Shown piece after piece: positions 1-9,919 of a stretch of 64,000 nt of DNA. This DNA is from Clostridia bacterium UC5.1-1C12. Its GTDB lineage: Bacteria; Bacillota_I; Bacilli_A; Erysipelotrichales; Erysipelotrichaceae. Below the pieces are notes generated by a model. That model searched no databases and was not told the origin of the DNA. It was given only the letters and a program-made list of their open reading frames with translations. The DNA is taken from assembly GCA_001305055.1 (NCBI GenBank), contig BBZX01000003.1, positions 186,001 to 250,000 on the forward strand. The letters run 5' to 3'. Numbering within the stretch: position 1 is the stretch's first letter; each line of letters begins with the position of its first letter. A program made the position numbers and the translations under genes.

Positions 1-829
1 GCGCCTTTAATGTTACCGAGGTCTCAAATTTCAAATGTGTTTTTGAAACGGCGGAAGAACTGCAGGCACCGACGATTATCGCAGTGGCTGCCAATGAACT
101 GGACTTCTGTGAAAAGGAATACTATCAGTATGTGCGGGAGAAATTGATGAACTCACAGGTACCCTACTGTCTGCATCTGGATCATGGCCGCTCATTGCAG
201 GATTGTCTTCGTGCTATACAGGCCGGTTTTACATCGGTGATGTTTGATGGCTCGCATCTGCCTTATGAGGAAAACGTAGCCCAGACTAAAGCGATTGCGG
301 AAATTGCGCATTGCATCAATGTATCTGTCGAGGGTGAGCTTGGTACGATCGGCAATACCGGCAATAGTGATGAAGGCGGCGCGGATATTGTCTATACTCA
401 GCCGGAAGAGGTTGTAGACTATGTCGCAAAAACCGGTGTCGATACACTGGCCATCGCCATTGGTACGTCTCATGGCTTATATCCGGACGGCTTTAAGCCG
501 GTATTACAGCTTGATCTGCTTAAACGTATTAGGTCTGTCAGCGATATCCCTTGGTGCTGCATGGCGGTTCCGGACAAGATGATGATCAGGTACGTCAGGC
601 ATCCAAGATCGGTATTCAGAAAATTAATGTTGCCAGTGAATATAAGGCGGCGTATTCATATGAATTAAACCGCATTATCACGGAAACCAAAGATTTTAAA
701 TTTGCTGTCACCATGCCAAAAGCAATGGCTGCTGCCAAAGCGGTAATCGCCCATAAGATGGATGTTTTTGGATGTATCAACAAGGCTTATCTATATCATG
801 AAAATTTAAGCCGGGGTGAAGAAAAATGA
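1..829 (+). CDS. Class II ketose-bisphosphate aldolase (GatY/KbaY/Fba type), 5'-truncated, one frameshift
   Basis: Zinc-dependent class II aldolase that should cleave a ketose 1,6-bisphosphate or related sugar phosphate to DHAP plus an aldehyde in the cytoplasm. The reading frame is open from the first base, so the N-terminus lies outside the window. Visible motifs in order: LHLDHG with a zinc ligand His, MFDGSHLPYEEN, VEGELGTIGN, AIAIGTSHG with another zinc His, then HGGSG and KINVASEY for phosphate binding. The frame breaks near 550: restoring one T in a TT run gives a continuous protein through HGGSG. Its stop overlaps the next gene as ATGA. The substrate cannot be told; transaldolase and racemase-family neighbours suggest an unusual sugar acid or ketose. 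Family sure, substrate unknown. Confidence 0.88.
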
Positions 830-1487
830 AGTAGTTATGATTCATACAAGTCCGGTATCACTAAATGAACTGAAAGCATTATGCGCAGAAATCATACCGG
901 GTGTGGAATTGGTAAATATCATCGATGACAGTCTGCTTGATGAGGTGAAGAAGAATGGCACTCTGACCCCGGCGATACTCAGCCGAATGTGTCAGTATGT
1001 GCAGATTGCTGATAAACTGGCACCTGATTTAATTTTTAATCAATGCTCCTCGGTCGGTGAAGCCTTTGATCTTGCGAAGCAATGCACGTCAAGAAAGACT
1101 TTAAAAATTGATGAAGCGATGGCTGAAAAAGCGGTAGCCTTAGGTATGAAAATCGGCGTCATTGCCACCGTGGCGTCAACGATGCTGCCAAGCTGTAATC
1201 TTGTGAAAACCAAGGCTGAAGCGGTGGGTAAAAAAGTAGAAGTAAGAGAATATTTGGTCGATGGTGCTTTGGATATTTTAATGAAAGAGAAAAATGTGGA
1301 GAAGCATAATCAGCTGGTTTTAGACCAGATTCAAAAAGCTGCCGAAGAGAATGATGTCGTGGTCTTGGCGCAGGGATCAATGACTTCCTTGCTGCCTTAT
1401 CTTGATGGGATTGCTAAGCCGGTGCTGACCAGTCCGCGATTGGCAATTGAGCGTATTAAGCAAATACTGGAAGGAGAAATAAAATGA
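826..1487 (+). CDS. Asp/Glu/hydantoin racemase family protein
   Basis: About 220 residues with the two Cys regions of the Asp/Glu racemase superfamily: an N-terminal FNQCSSVGE segment and a later LPSCN segment, plus a C-terminal LAQGSM glycine-rich motif. The family includes racemases, maleate isomerases and many uncharacterised sugar-operon members, so the reaction is not assigned. I place the start at ATG 826, which overlaps the preceding stop as ATGA exactly as at 1484 and 2520 in the same operon. One A appears to be missing just after it; otherwise a GTG at 816 or ATG at 837 would be used. With the A restored the length is divisible by three. Confidence 0.78.
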
Positions 1488-2523
1488 GTGGAAAGCATTA
1501 TTTTCAGCGTGTAAAGGAACAGAGTGAAACCCGCTTTTGGATCAATAATGTGACTGAAAAAGAAGCACATTGGGCAATTGATGAAGGGGCGGTGGGCTGT
1601 ACTCAGAATCCATCATATGTCTATAAAATGATGAATCATCCGGAGATGCAGGAAAAGGTTGAAGCCTTGATCAAAAAATATGTTGGTGGGGAATCCGATG
1701 CCAATGAAATCTTAATCAAGATTCAGCGTGATTTAGTTAAAGATATAGCGGCTGTCTTTCTGGATCAGTATGAGACAAGTCAGGGACGCAGCGGTATGTG
1801 AGTATTCAGGGTGATCCTTTCCATGAGGATGCGGATACGATCATTGCGCATGCGTTGTTTAATCGTCAGGCAGGTCCTAATATTATGGCCAAGATACCGG
1901 TTACTGAAGAAGGCTTAAAAGCCATTGAAGTGCTGGCAGCGCAGGGTGTACCCATCAATGCGACTGAGGTTATGTCTGTCCGTCAGGCATTGGATGTCTG
2001 TGAGGTATATGAACGAGCAACTCATGGCATGAAAAACAAGGCGCCGATTTATTATTCACACATCACCGGTATTCTTGATGAGTATTTGAAAAAGGTTGCC
2101 GAAACGGAAAAAATTGAGATATCGGCGGATACATTGTGGCAGGCGGGAATCTGCGCGGCTAAGAAAACTTACTGGCTCTGCCGGCAGAAAAATAAGGAAG
2201 TTGGCTTTATCGGCGGCGGCGCGCGCGGTTTGCATCACTTCACGGAAATGGTTGGTGCGGATGCGAATATCACGATTAACTGGCAGGGGACAGCCGATAA
2301 ACTGATTACCGAGAATCCGATGGTTGTGCAGCGCTTTTTCATGCCGACACCGGATCGTGTGGTTGATGAGCTATGTACGAAGCTGCCTGATTTCAGAAAG
2401 GCTTATTTTGTGGAAGCTGTCAAACCATCTGAATATGAAGATTTTGGGCCGGTCGTCTTATTCAGAAGCAGTTTTGAAGATGCCTGGTCAAAGGCATTAG
2501 ATAAAATCAGATCTTATCAATGA
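1484..2523 (+). CDS. Transaldolase family protein, one frameshift
   Basis: Transaldolase-type TIM barrel of about 346 residues after correction, transferring a dihydroxyacetone unit between sugar phosphates through a Schiff base. The catalytic lysine lies in IMAKIPVTEEGLKAI, followed by GVPINATEVMS. N-terminal WINNVTEKEAHWAI and GAVGCTQNPS match the strand carrying the early substrate residues. The frame breaks at about 1795: one T missing from GGTTATG converts the family motif GYVSIQGDP into an early stop. It starts on an ATGA overlap with the racemase-family gene and ends on an ATGA overlap with the HAD gene, so the operon is translationally coupled. It is larger than the 215-residue TalC type and may be a dedicated sugar-operon paralogue. 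Confidence 0.85.
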
Positions 2524-3323
2524 AGGTAAGATGGCTATTTATTGATCTTGACGGAACGCTGCTGGATCAGCATAAGCAGCCGGGAAGTAAAGGTTTATCT
2601 GCGATCCGGACTCTAAAACAAAAAGGCCTGCATATTGGATTAGCTACCGGGCGCAGTGTTGATATCGTGGTGAAACTGTTGACATCATGGCAGCTGATCA
2701 ATCATATTGATGTAATTATCGGCATGAATGGTGCCCAGATCTATTCGCTCAAAGAGGCTGCCTGTTTCCGCCGGCATCTATTAAGCGCTGAACAGCTGAA
2801 TGCGGTTATCTCCCATTGTTTACCCTATAATATTAATTATTATCTTTACGATATGATGAAACAGAAGGCATACTTGCGCAGGTTGGATGAATACAGTAAA
2901 CACATCATCACCATAAATCAGTCAGCATATGTAATTCAAGAGCTGCCGATAATTAATAATTATGAAAAGCTGCTTGTATTATGTGAACCTTCAAAGAGTG
3001 CGGCAATCATCAATTCACTTCAACCATTTGACGATCTGCGGGTGATGCAGACACTGCCGTATTGCCTGGAAATTGTCAGCATTGAAAACTCAAAGCTCAG
3101 CGCTGTCAGGCAAATCTGTGAACATGATGGCTGTTCCCTGAGAGAGGTAATGGCATTGGGTGATGAAATGAATGATTTAGATTTATTATTGGATTGCGGC
3201 ATTGGCGTGGCGATGCTTAACGGCAATGAGCAACTCAAAGCCAGTGCCGAGTGCTGCACGGAATATGATAATAATCATGATGGTGTCGGTGAATTTTTAT
3301 ATCAATACTTTCATATAGAATAA
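2520..3323 (+). CDS. Cof-type HAD-superfamily sugar-phosphate phosphatase
   Basis: Intact 267-residue cytoplasmic hydrolase of the haloacid dehalogenase superfamily, type IIB (Cof). Motif I is DLDGTLLD near residue 9 with the nucleophilic Asp, motif II is ATGRS, and motif IV is GDEMNDLDLL near residue 218. Members dephosphorylate sugar phosphates, FMN or PLP with loose specificity. As last gene of the aldolase/transaldolase operon, it may remove phosphate from an overflow intermediate; that role is inferred. The start overlaps the transaldolase stop (ATGA) and a hairpin terminator follows directly. Confidence 0.9.
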   Translation: MKVRWLFIDLDGTLLDQHKQPGSKGLSAIRTLKQKGLHIGLATGRSVDIVVKLLTSWQLINHIDVIIGMNGAQIYSLKEAACFRRHLLSAEQLNAVISHCLPYNINYYLYDMMKQKAYLRRLDEYSKHIITINQSAYVIQELPIINNYEKLLVLCEPSKSAAIINSLQPFDDLRVMQTLPYCLEIVSIENSKLSAVRQICEHDGCSLREVMALGDEMNDLDLLLDCGIGVAMLNGNEQLKASAECCTEYDNNHDGVGEFLYQYFHIE

Positions 3324-3324
3324 A

Positions 3325-3350
3325 GATCTGCACGAACGCAGATTTTTATT
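3325..3350 (+). terminator. Rho-independent terminator after HAD gene
   Basis: Stem GATCTGC paired with GCAGATT around a six-base loop, followed by TTTTATTTT, immediately after the HAD stop codon. Confidence 0.8.
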
Positions 3351-3398
3351 TTAATGTACTAAAAGTCAATCATTAATATTATCTTGACTTAATACGGA

Positions 3399-3470
3399 TT
3401 GGATTTTGAATCCAACCTTTTCTTAAATTCACTTAATTTAATAGTAAAAGGTTCAGCTTTTTTGTATAAT
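3399..3470 (+). promoter_or_regulatory. Inverted repeat and -10 element upstream of malQ
   Basis: The 154-base gap before malQ holds an inverted repeat TTGGATT/AATCCAA at 3399-3415 (loop TTG) followed by a short pyrimidine tract, which could be an operator or a second weak terminator. A TATAAT at 3465-3470 preceded by TTTG is a plausible -10 at 35 bases from the start codon; no convincing -35 is seen. Confidence 0.5.
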
Positions 3471-3504
3471 TAAACATATAATATCATAGGAAGCAGGGAA
3501 TTTT

Positions 3505-4944
3505 ATGAGAAAAGCAGGAATATTACTTGCCGTTTCATCATTGCCAAGTAAAACAGGTGCCGGTGATTTTGGACCGGCATGTTACCAATTTATAGATGAT
3601 TTAAAGGCATGTGGGATGCAGTGCTGGCAGTTTTTGCCGCTAAATCCACTCGGCTTTGGTAATTCACCATATCAGCCTTATTCATCATTTGCCATCGATG
3701 ATCTCTATTTGTCACTTGATTCTTTAAAAGCAGAAGGTCTGATAGCTGGTTTTAAGGAATACAATGCGCTGGCTGATCGCGTTGATTATGCGGCAGTGCG
3801 AGCTTTTAAAGAACCGTATATCTATGAGGCATATCAGAACTTTGAGCCTGATGATGGATATCGCGAGTTTATAAAAAATGCGTGGGTGCATAATTATGCG
3901 GTCTTCAAAGCATTGAAAAAACACAATGATGATAAGCTTTGGATCGATTGGCCAAGCAAGCAGAAAAATTGGATCAAAAATCATGAATTTAACTTAGAGC
4001 CGTTTAAAGAGGATATCCGCCTGGAGATGTTTGCGCAATACAAATTGTATCAGCAGTGGATGAGTGTTAAGGCTTATGCCAACAAGCAGGGGATTCAATG
4101 TATCGGTGATCTTCCGATTTATGTTGGTCTTGACAGTGAGGATGTGTGGAGCCATCAAGACAGCTTTCTGCTTGATGATGACGGCCGTCCGTTGTTTATT
4201 GCCGGAGTACCGCCTGATTATTTTTCCAAGACAGGCCAGCGGTGGGGAAATCCTATCTACGACTGGGACTATCTGAAAGCTCATGATTTTAAATTTTGGG
4301 AAAAGCGGATTGCTTACAATCTCAGCCTGTTTGATATTGTGCGTATCGATCATTTTCGGGCTTTTGATACGTATTGGAAGATTCCTGCGGACTGTCCGAC
4401 CGCTGTTGTTGGCGAATGGATTGAAGCACCGGGCTATGAATTGTTTGATTATTTACTGAAAACACTGCCAAGCTTTCATATCATTGCCGAGGATCTGGGC
4501 GATTTGCGTGAAGAAGTGCTGATTCTTCGTGATCACTACCATTTTCCTGGCATGAAGGTTATTGAGTTTACCTTTGACCCTTGGCATGAGGATCGCAGGT
4601 CACAAACAAATATGATTGTTTATCCGGGTACTCATGATAATCAGACACTGCGTTCGTGGTATGAGGATCAAAGCTGGCGCTTTAAGCTGCGCTGCCGCTG
4701 GGCGCTGAGGAAATATCAGCACGCTTCTATGCTTGATCGGCTGCTTGAATATACCTTCTGCGATGCTGCGGACACTGCCATCATTGCGATGCAGGATATA
4801 CTTAAGCTTAATGATGCGGCACGTATGAATACACCGGGTACCATTGGTTCACCAAACTGGGAGTGGAAAATGATTGATTTTTCTGCTTTTGAACAGCGTA
4901 TTTTTGAGCTGCGGGGCATGCTGGAAAAAGGAAACCGCCTATGA
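3505..4944 (+). CDS. malQ: 4-alpha-glucanotransferase (amylomaltase)
   Basis: Intact 479-residue GH77 enzyme that disproportionates maltodextrins in the cytoplasm, moving alpha-1,4-glucan segments and releasing glucose. The N-terminus GILLAVSSLPSKTGAGDFG and QFLPLNPLGFGNSPYQPYSS are classic family signatures. The catalytic nucleophile Asp sits in VRIDHFRAF, the acid/base Glu in IIAEDLGDL, and the stabiliser in YPGTHDNQT. The start follows AGGAAGCAGGG. The next gene begins on an ATGA overlap. Position opposite glgP fits joint glycogen/maltodextrin use. Confidence 0.95.
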   Translation: MRKAGILLAVSSLPSKTGAGDFGPACYQFIDDLKACGMQCWQFLPLNPLGFGNSPYQPYSSFAIDDLYLSLDSLKAEGLIAGFKEYNALADRVDYAAVRAFKEPYIYEAYQNFEPDDGYREFIKNAWVHNYAVFKALKKHNDDKLWIDWPSKQKNWIKNHEFNLEPFKEDIRLEMFAQYKLYQQWMSVKAYANKQGIQCIGDLPIYVGLDSEDVWSHQDSFLLDDDGRPLFIAGVPPDYFSKTGQRWGNPIYDWDYLKAHDFKFWEKRIAYNLSLFDIVRIDHFRAFDTYWKIPADCPTAVVGEWIEAPGYELFDYLLKTLPSFHIIAEDLGDLREEVLILRDHYHFPGMKVIEFTFDPWHEDRRSQTNMIVYPGTHDNQTLRSWYEDQSWRFKLRCRWALRKYQHASMLDRLLEYTFCDAADTAIIAMQDILKLNDAARMNTPGTIGSPNWEWKMIDFSAFEQRIFELRGMLEKGNRL

Positions 4945-6568
4945 AGGCTCTTGAGAAATACTTTAAGATCATCTGTGTTTTCACAGCAGTTCTGATTTTT
5001 TTAAGCGCTTTTAAGCAGTATCCTGTCAAGATGCGTACGGATGTGAAACAGGGATTCAGTTCTTTCGAAATTGGCTGGACCTGCGAAATGAATAGCATTG
5101 AAAGCTTTCCGTATATGATAGAAGGCAATGCAGATACCCTTTGGATATCCAATGAACTGCCTGCCGTAACTGAAAATGATTCGCTGATTATCCGCAATTC
5201 TTTTAAGGGCCTGCGTGTTACTGTTGATCAACAGCTAATTTATGAATACATGCCGACAATTACGACATTCAATAGAATCCGCGGAGATATATATCTTTAT
5301 ATCCCTTTGCAGGAAGCTTACAGCCATCAGAAAATCAGCTTAGAATTAATCGGTGATACACAGATACCAGGCGGCATTTCAATGATTGCCATTGGTGATG
5401 AAGCTGCTCATATGCTGGCGCTGCTTCAGGAAAACGCTGTCAATATCGTTATTTTATTGATGATGCTGTTGTTTGGCTTAGGCCTTATTGCCGTGGCAGC
5501 ATATTTAGATTTCAGGAAAAAGACTTACGATTACCGCGTCTTTTTATACCTTGGTGTCTTTACGCTGATTTCGGCGGTTTGGCTTTGGACGGATTCACCG
5601 GCCTATCATATCAATGAAGCAGATGCCGCTGCTGTTTCACTGCTTTCTTTTATCAGCTTTATGGCAATTCCTTTGCCGATTGTAGCTTTTGTTAATGTGA
5701 TCTGTGTCAAGCAAAAGCGTCTGCTTCAAGTGCTGATTAATATTCTTTATTTGAATTTATTGATTCAGCCAGTGCTGTATATTTTGAATCTGACTAATTT
5801 TATAACACTGCTGCCGCTGACTCACGCGCTGATTGTCGGCTCCGTAGTATGCATGGTCTATGCCTTGATCCAGGAAATCAAAACCAGTAATTCAATGATG
5901 GCCAAAGGGATTTTAATTGCCTTATCGATTCTGATCGTCTTTTCACTGATTTCCTTAGTTCAGTTTTATATTAAACCAATCGTTACCGGCCGTACATCAT
6001 TCATGTTTGGCTTTATTGCCTTTATTATTTTACTAATTTATTTTTGTATTAAACGAGTGTGGCTGTTATATGAACAAAATACGAAACTGGCGCTTTATCA
6101 TAAGCTGGCTACAACGATATAATGACAAATGCGAAGAACCGAACTGCTTTTAATGAAAAGATGGCTCAGCTGATGAAGCTGTCAACGGAATCAATGGCTT
6201 TAATGATTCTGGATATCAACAATCTGAAACAGGTAAATGATCAGTATGGTCACCATGAAGGTGATCAGATGATAATTAATACTTGTCATTGTATTTTTAA
6301 CGCATTTAATGAAATAGGTGAAGTATACCGTATCGGCGGTGATGAATTCGTGGTTTTAATGCTTAATAGGCCTGAGGACCTTACTGTTTATCTCAACCGT
6401 TTAGAACAGTTGATACAAAGTTTTAACGCTGATCATCCGCATCCAATATCACTGGCATACGGATGTGCAGTGGGAAGCAATCAGATAGATATTGAAAATT
6501 TGTTTAAACAGGCTGATAAAAATATGTATCAGTGCAAATTTGATCAGAAATCACATAGCGGTCTGTAA
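4941..6568 (+). CDS. Membrane-bound GGDEF diguanylate cyclase with seven-TM-like sensor, one frameshift
   Basis: Probable c-di-GMP synthase of about 542 residues. Residues 12-25 form an N-terminal membrane anchor, about 30-150 an extracytoplasmic beta-rich segment, and about 165-385 a block of hydrophobic helices resembling 7TMR-DISM receptors. A GGDEF domain follows, with DINNLKQVND and the intact active site RIGGDEFVVL. The receptor and cyclase halves lie in two frames joined at TAATG (6120-6124), but the missing piece of the GGDEF start is recovered by restoring one G (ATTDIMTNAKNRTAF), so I read one protein. Two translationally coupled genes remain possible. It overlaps malQ by ATGA, linking the signal with glucan metabolism; the ligand is unknown. 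Confidence 0.8.
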
Positions 6569-6575
6569 ATAATCT

Positions 6576-6605
6576 AAAAAGGAGTGTGTGTTCGCACTCC
6601 TTTTT
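6576..6605. terminator. Bidirectional terminator between GGDEF gene and glgP
   Basis: AAAAAGGAGTG pairs with CACTCCTTTTT around a short loop. T runs flank both arms, so it can stop transcription from either side. Confidence 0.85.
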
Positions 6606-6611
6606 AGCATA

Positions 6612-6635
6612 GAAAAAGCATCCCATAGGATGCTT
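6612..6635 (-). terminator. Terminator of glgP
   Basis: Read on the minus strand, AAGCATCC and GGATGCTT form a stem with a four-base loop followed by TTTCT. The 5' arm overlaps the glgP stop codon. Confidence 0.75.
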
Positions 6636-8900
6636 AAAGTTTCCAGATATCCTGATTATATTGTGCGATAGTACGATCAGAAGAGAAGAATCCGGCTTTT
6701 GCGATATTAACAAGCATTTTCTTTGTCCATTCTTCATGCTTTTCATAATCAGCGAGGCAGCGGTCTTTTTCCGCGATATAGGCATTTAGATCAAGCAGCG
6801 TCATGAACCAATCCTTGTTGATTAATTCCTGCTGCAGCTGTCTTAAAATCTTTCTGGAACCGATGCTGCATAATTCTTTTGAAACGATAAAGTCCACACA
6901 CTGTTTGATATGCGAATCCTGCTTGTAGATTTTCTTGCTGATATAATCATGGTTCTGATAGTGAGCGATAACTTGTTCACTGCTTTCACCAAAGGTATAA
7001 ATATTCTGTTCGCCAACCAGTTCAGCGATTTCCACATTCGCGCCATCGGCTGTACCCAATGTAACAGCGCCATTCAGCATGAATTTCATGTTGCCGGTAC
7101 CGCTGGCTTCCTTGCTTGCCAATGAAATCTGTTCTGAAATATCGCAGGCCGGAATTAGTTTTTCAGCCAGTGTCACATTGTAGTTTTCAACCATGACAAT
7201 CTTGAGATAGGGAGCTACATCAGGATCTTTGGCAATAAATTCAGACAGACAGAGAATCAGATGAATGATATCCTTGGCAATGATATATGCAGGTGCTGCC
7301 TTAGCACCGAAAATCATCGTGATTGGACGGGCCGGTAATTTGCCGGCTTTAATTTCAAAATATTTATGAATAATATAAAGCGCGTTCATCTGTTGGCGTT
7401 TATATTCATGCAGACGCTTGATTTGAATACAGAAGACAGACTCTGAATCAAGGTCAATATTCTGTGTTTTTTAAGCATCTGTGCCAATTGCTTCTTTTTA
7501 GTCTGTTTAATAGCGGCCAGCTCATCGAGGCATTGTTTATTATCCTCGAATGTCAGCAATTGTTCCAGCTTGGCGGCATCTTTCTTATACTCACTGCCAA
7601 TCCATTGATTCAGCCATTGATCCAATTCAGGGTTGCAGGCATAAAGCCAGCGTCTGAAGGTAATACCGTTCGTCTTATTATTGAACTTCTCAGGATAAAT
7701 CTGATAGAAAGGCTTTAATTCAGTATTTTTTAAGATTTCCGTATGAATGGCTGCTACCCCATTAACCGAATATCCATAATGAATATCAATATGCGCCATA
7801 TGCACTGAATCAGCATCATCAAGTATAGCAACGCTTGGATCATCATAATGAGCTTTAACTCTTTGATCCAATGCTTCAATGATCGGCATGAGATGCGGTA
7901 CCGCTTCTTCTAAAAAGCGGCGCGGCCATGTCTCTAAAGCTTCAGCAAGTATCGTATGATTTGTATAGGCACATGTTTTAGAAGTAATCGCAATCGCTTC
8001 ATCTAAGTCAATTCCCTCAAGCATCAGCAGGCGGATCAATTCCGGAATTACCAATGTCGGGTGGGTATCATTAATCTGAATCGTCACAAATTCATTGAGT
8101 TTATGAAGATCAAGACCTTCCTTCTTGGCATTCATTAAGATGTATTGAGCGCCATTGCTGACCATGAAATACTGCTGATAAATACGCAGCATTCGGCCTG
8201 CCTCATCAGAATCATCAGGATAGAGGAAAAGCGTCAGATTACGCAGGAGATTTCCCTTATCAAAATCAATGCCGTCATGGACGATGCTTTCATCAACTTT
8301 TTGTATATCAAAAAGATGCAGCTGATTTTTGCCATTCTCATAACCGACAACATCAATATCGTAAAGCTTGGAATCTAAGGAGAATCCTCCAAAGGGTACG
8401 GTGAATGTAACCTCACGTTCACGCAGCCAGCTGTCTTTTTCAATCCATGGATTGATTTCTTCTTTTTGCTGATGATTAACAAACTGCTGCTTAAATAAAC
8501 CAAAATGGTAACAGAGACCGATACCGTCACCCGCTAAGCCAAGGGTAGCGACAGAATCTAGGAAACAAGCGGCAAGCCGTCCCAAGCCGCCGTTGCCGAG
8601 CGATGGTTCAGGTTCGATTTCTTCAATTTCAGCTAATGAACGGCCATGGCTTTCTAACAATGTCTTTGCTTCATCATAGAGATTCAGATTAATTAAATTG
8701 TTAGAGAGCAGCTTGCCGATCAGAAATTCAGCGGATATATAATAAAGCTTTTTCTTGCCTTGAATGATTGGCGTGTCAGCTAAACGCTGTTTAAGCACGC
8801 TCAATAAGGCATAATAATATTGTTTATTAGTGGCTTCTTCAAAGCTGGTAGAAGCCTTTTCAAAAAGATCATTTAATTGTTTTTCAAGTGTCATGTTCAA
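6634..8900 (-). CDS. glgP: Glycogen/maltodextrin phosphorylase, one frameshift
   Basis: GT35 phosphorylase of about 755 residues after correction, releasing glucose-1-phosphate from alpha-1,4-glucan with PLP. N-terminal signatures include [37 protein letters not shown] and [14 protein letters not shown]. The C-terminal PLP lysine lies in [15 protein letters not shown] followed by [10 protein letters not shown]. The frame breaks near 7460, where one base missing from an A run destroys the segment leading to [12 protein letters not shown]; restoring it joins both halves in register. A clean promoter lies upstream (8918-8946) and a terminator overlaps the stop. Together with malQ on the facing strand it makes a compact glucan-degrading block. 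Confidence 0.92.
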
Positions 8901-8917
8901 CCCCTCTTACTGCAATC

Positions 8918-8946
8918 AGTATAACAAGAGCGGCCCTCTTTCGCAA
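8918..8946 (-). promoter_or_regulatory. Sigma-A promoter of glgP
   Basis: On the minus strand TTGCGA, a 17-base spacer and TATACT. The spacer holds an imperfect palindrome, AAGAG-CGGCC-CTCTT on the plus strand, which could be an operator. Confidence 0.65.
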
Positions 8947-8973
8947 GTAAATTAGCGGTTAATCAGCCTTACC

Positions 8974-9399
8974 TCAGTGCATAGTAACGCGTTTATCCCA
9001 AATAACACCGGCAGTGAGAATCAAAAGACCGCATAAACGGAAAAAGGACAAGGATCGTAAAAGCAATAAATCCAGCAGAGCAGAACCAAAGAGCTGTCCG
9101 ATCAGCAGCAGTGTTGTTGATTGAAACAGATTCATATGCTTCAGTGAGGTCACATTGATGATCAGTGCCAGCAAGCCGCAGACACCGCCCAGATAGAGCC
9201 AAAACGGGGCTGACAGAAAGCTTTTGGCATTCACATAAGCCGGATTTAAAAACAGAAAGAGCAGCAAGGAAAGCAGGGAAGCTGTGAGATAGTTAATCAG
9301 CGATCCGCAGGCTGTCCCCAGATAGGTAGCTGCCTGATAATTGATTGTTTTCGATATGACATTGATGCAGCCAAGCAGAAAAGCAAGTATGATATACAT
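8974..9399 (-). CDS. Small DMT-family exporter subunit (DUF606/YdcZ type), partner B
   Basis: 141 residues with about five hydrophobic helices (MYIILAFLLGCINVI at the start) and no large soluble part, matching half-size drug/metabolite transporters of the DUF606 type. These proteins commonly work as pairs encoded side by side, as here with the gene at 9410. The substrate is unknown. It ends 73 bases before the glgP start codon and no clear terminator is seen. Confidence 0.75.
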   Translation of the reverse strand: MYIILAFLLGCINVISKTINYQAATYLGTACGSLINYLTASLLSLLLFLFLNPAYVNAKSFLSAPFWLYLGGVCGLLALIINVTSLKHMNLFQSTTLLLIGQLFGSALLDLLLLRSLSFFRLCGLLILTAGVIWDKRVTMH

Positions 9400-9409
9400 A
9401 AAGTACCTC

Positions 9410-9829
9410 CTAATTAATCAGCACGATTACCAGTCCGCAAAGAATCATCAGCAGGCATGGTATCCGCTTTTTATCAAAGCGCAGCTTCGGTAAATGAAAA
9501 GCACCGGTATGATCAATCACTATAGAACAGAAAATCTGACCGGTAATTGACAGACAGGTTGTTAATGCGGCGCCGATTACACTCACACTGACACTGGTAA
9601 AAGCCACCAGCACCAAGCCGAATATCCCGGCACTGTACAGATACCAAGGCATTGGATAAAGACGAACCCTTTCTTTTTTGATAAGTAAATAAATAAGCAG
9701 CATAACAGCGCCGATACAATGAACAATCAGGCTTGTTCCATAAGTTCCGATGTAATTGCTGAGCAAGCCGTTAAAGCTTTGCATACATGCCAGCAGCAAG
9801 CCGGCGATAAATACTAAAAAATAAATCAT
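9410..9829 (-). CDS. Small DMT-family exporter subunit (DUF606/YdcZ type), partner A
   Basis: 139 residues, about five membrane helices, with the family N-terminus FIAGLLLACMQSFNGLLSNYIGT shortened here to its key pattern: a conserved Gln and Asn-Gly in helix one. It is the promoter-proximal member of the pair, 10 bases ahead of partner B, and is divergent from a Crp/Fnr-like regulator. That arrangement of DUF606 transporters with YeiL-like regulators is seen in other bacteria, which suggests the regulator controls the pair. Confidence 0.75.
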   Translation of the reverse strand: MIYFLVFIAGLLLACMQSFNGLLSNYIGTYGTSLIVHCIGAVMLLIYLLIKKERVRLYPMPWYLYSAGIFGLVLVAFTSVSVSVIGAALTTCLSITGQIFCSIVIDHTGAFHLPKLRFDKKRIPCLLMILCGLVIVLIN

Positions 9830-9879
9830 GGCATAACCTCCCCTTTGCTGAGTCTAATTTAACATAAGGGGCTTGCAAC

Positions 9880-9903
9880 TAACTATGACATATGACATAG
9901 TTA
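9880..9903. promoter_or_regulatory. Palindromic operator in divergent promoter region
   Basis: Arms TAACTATG and CATAGTTA separated by eight bases, and inside it a tandem ATGACAT-ATGACAT. It sits 16 bases before the regulator start codon and between the two divergent genes. It is the natural candidate binding site for the Crp/Fnr-like protein at 9920. Confidence 0.55.
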
Positions 9904-9919
9904 AAGAAAGAGGTGTTTT

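Noticed and set aside
6634..8900. Calling glgP and the other split genes pseudogenes
   Set aside because: Each is repaired by a single homopolymer base with all catalytic motifs intact, and the pattern is window-wide.
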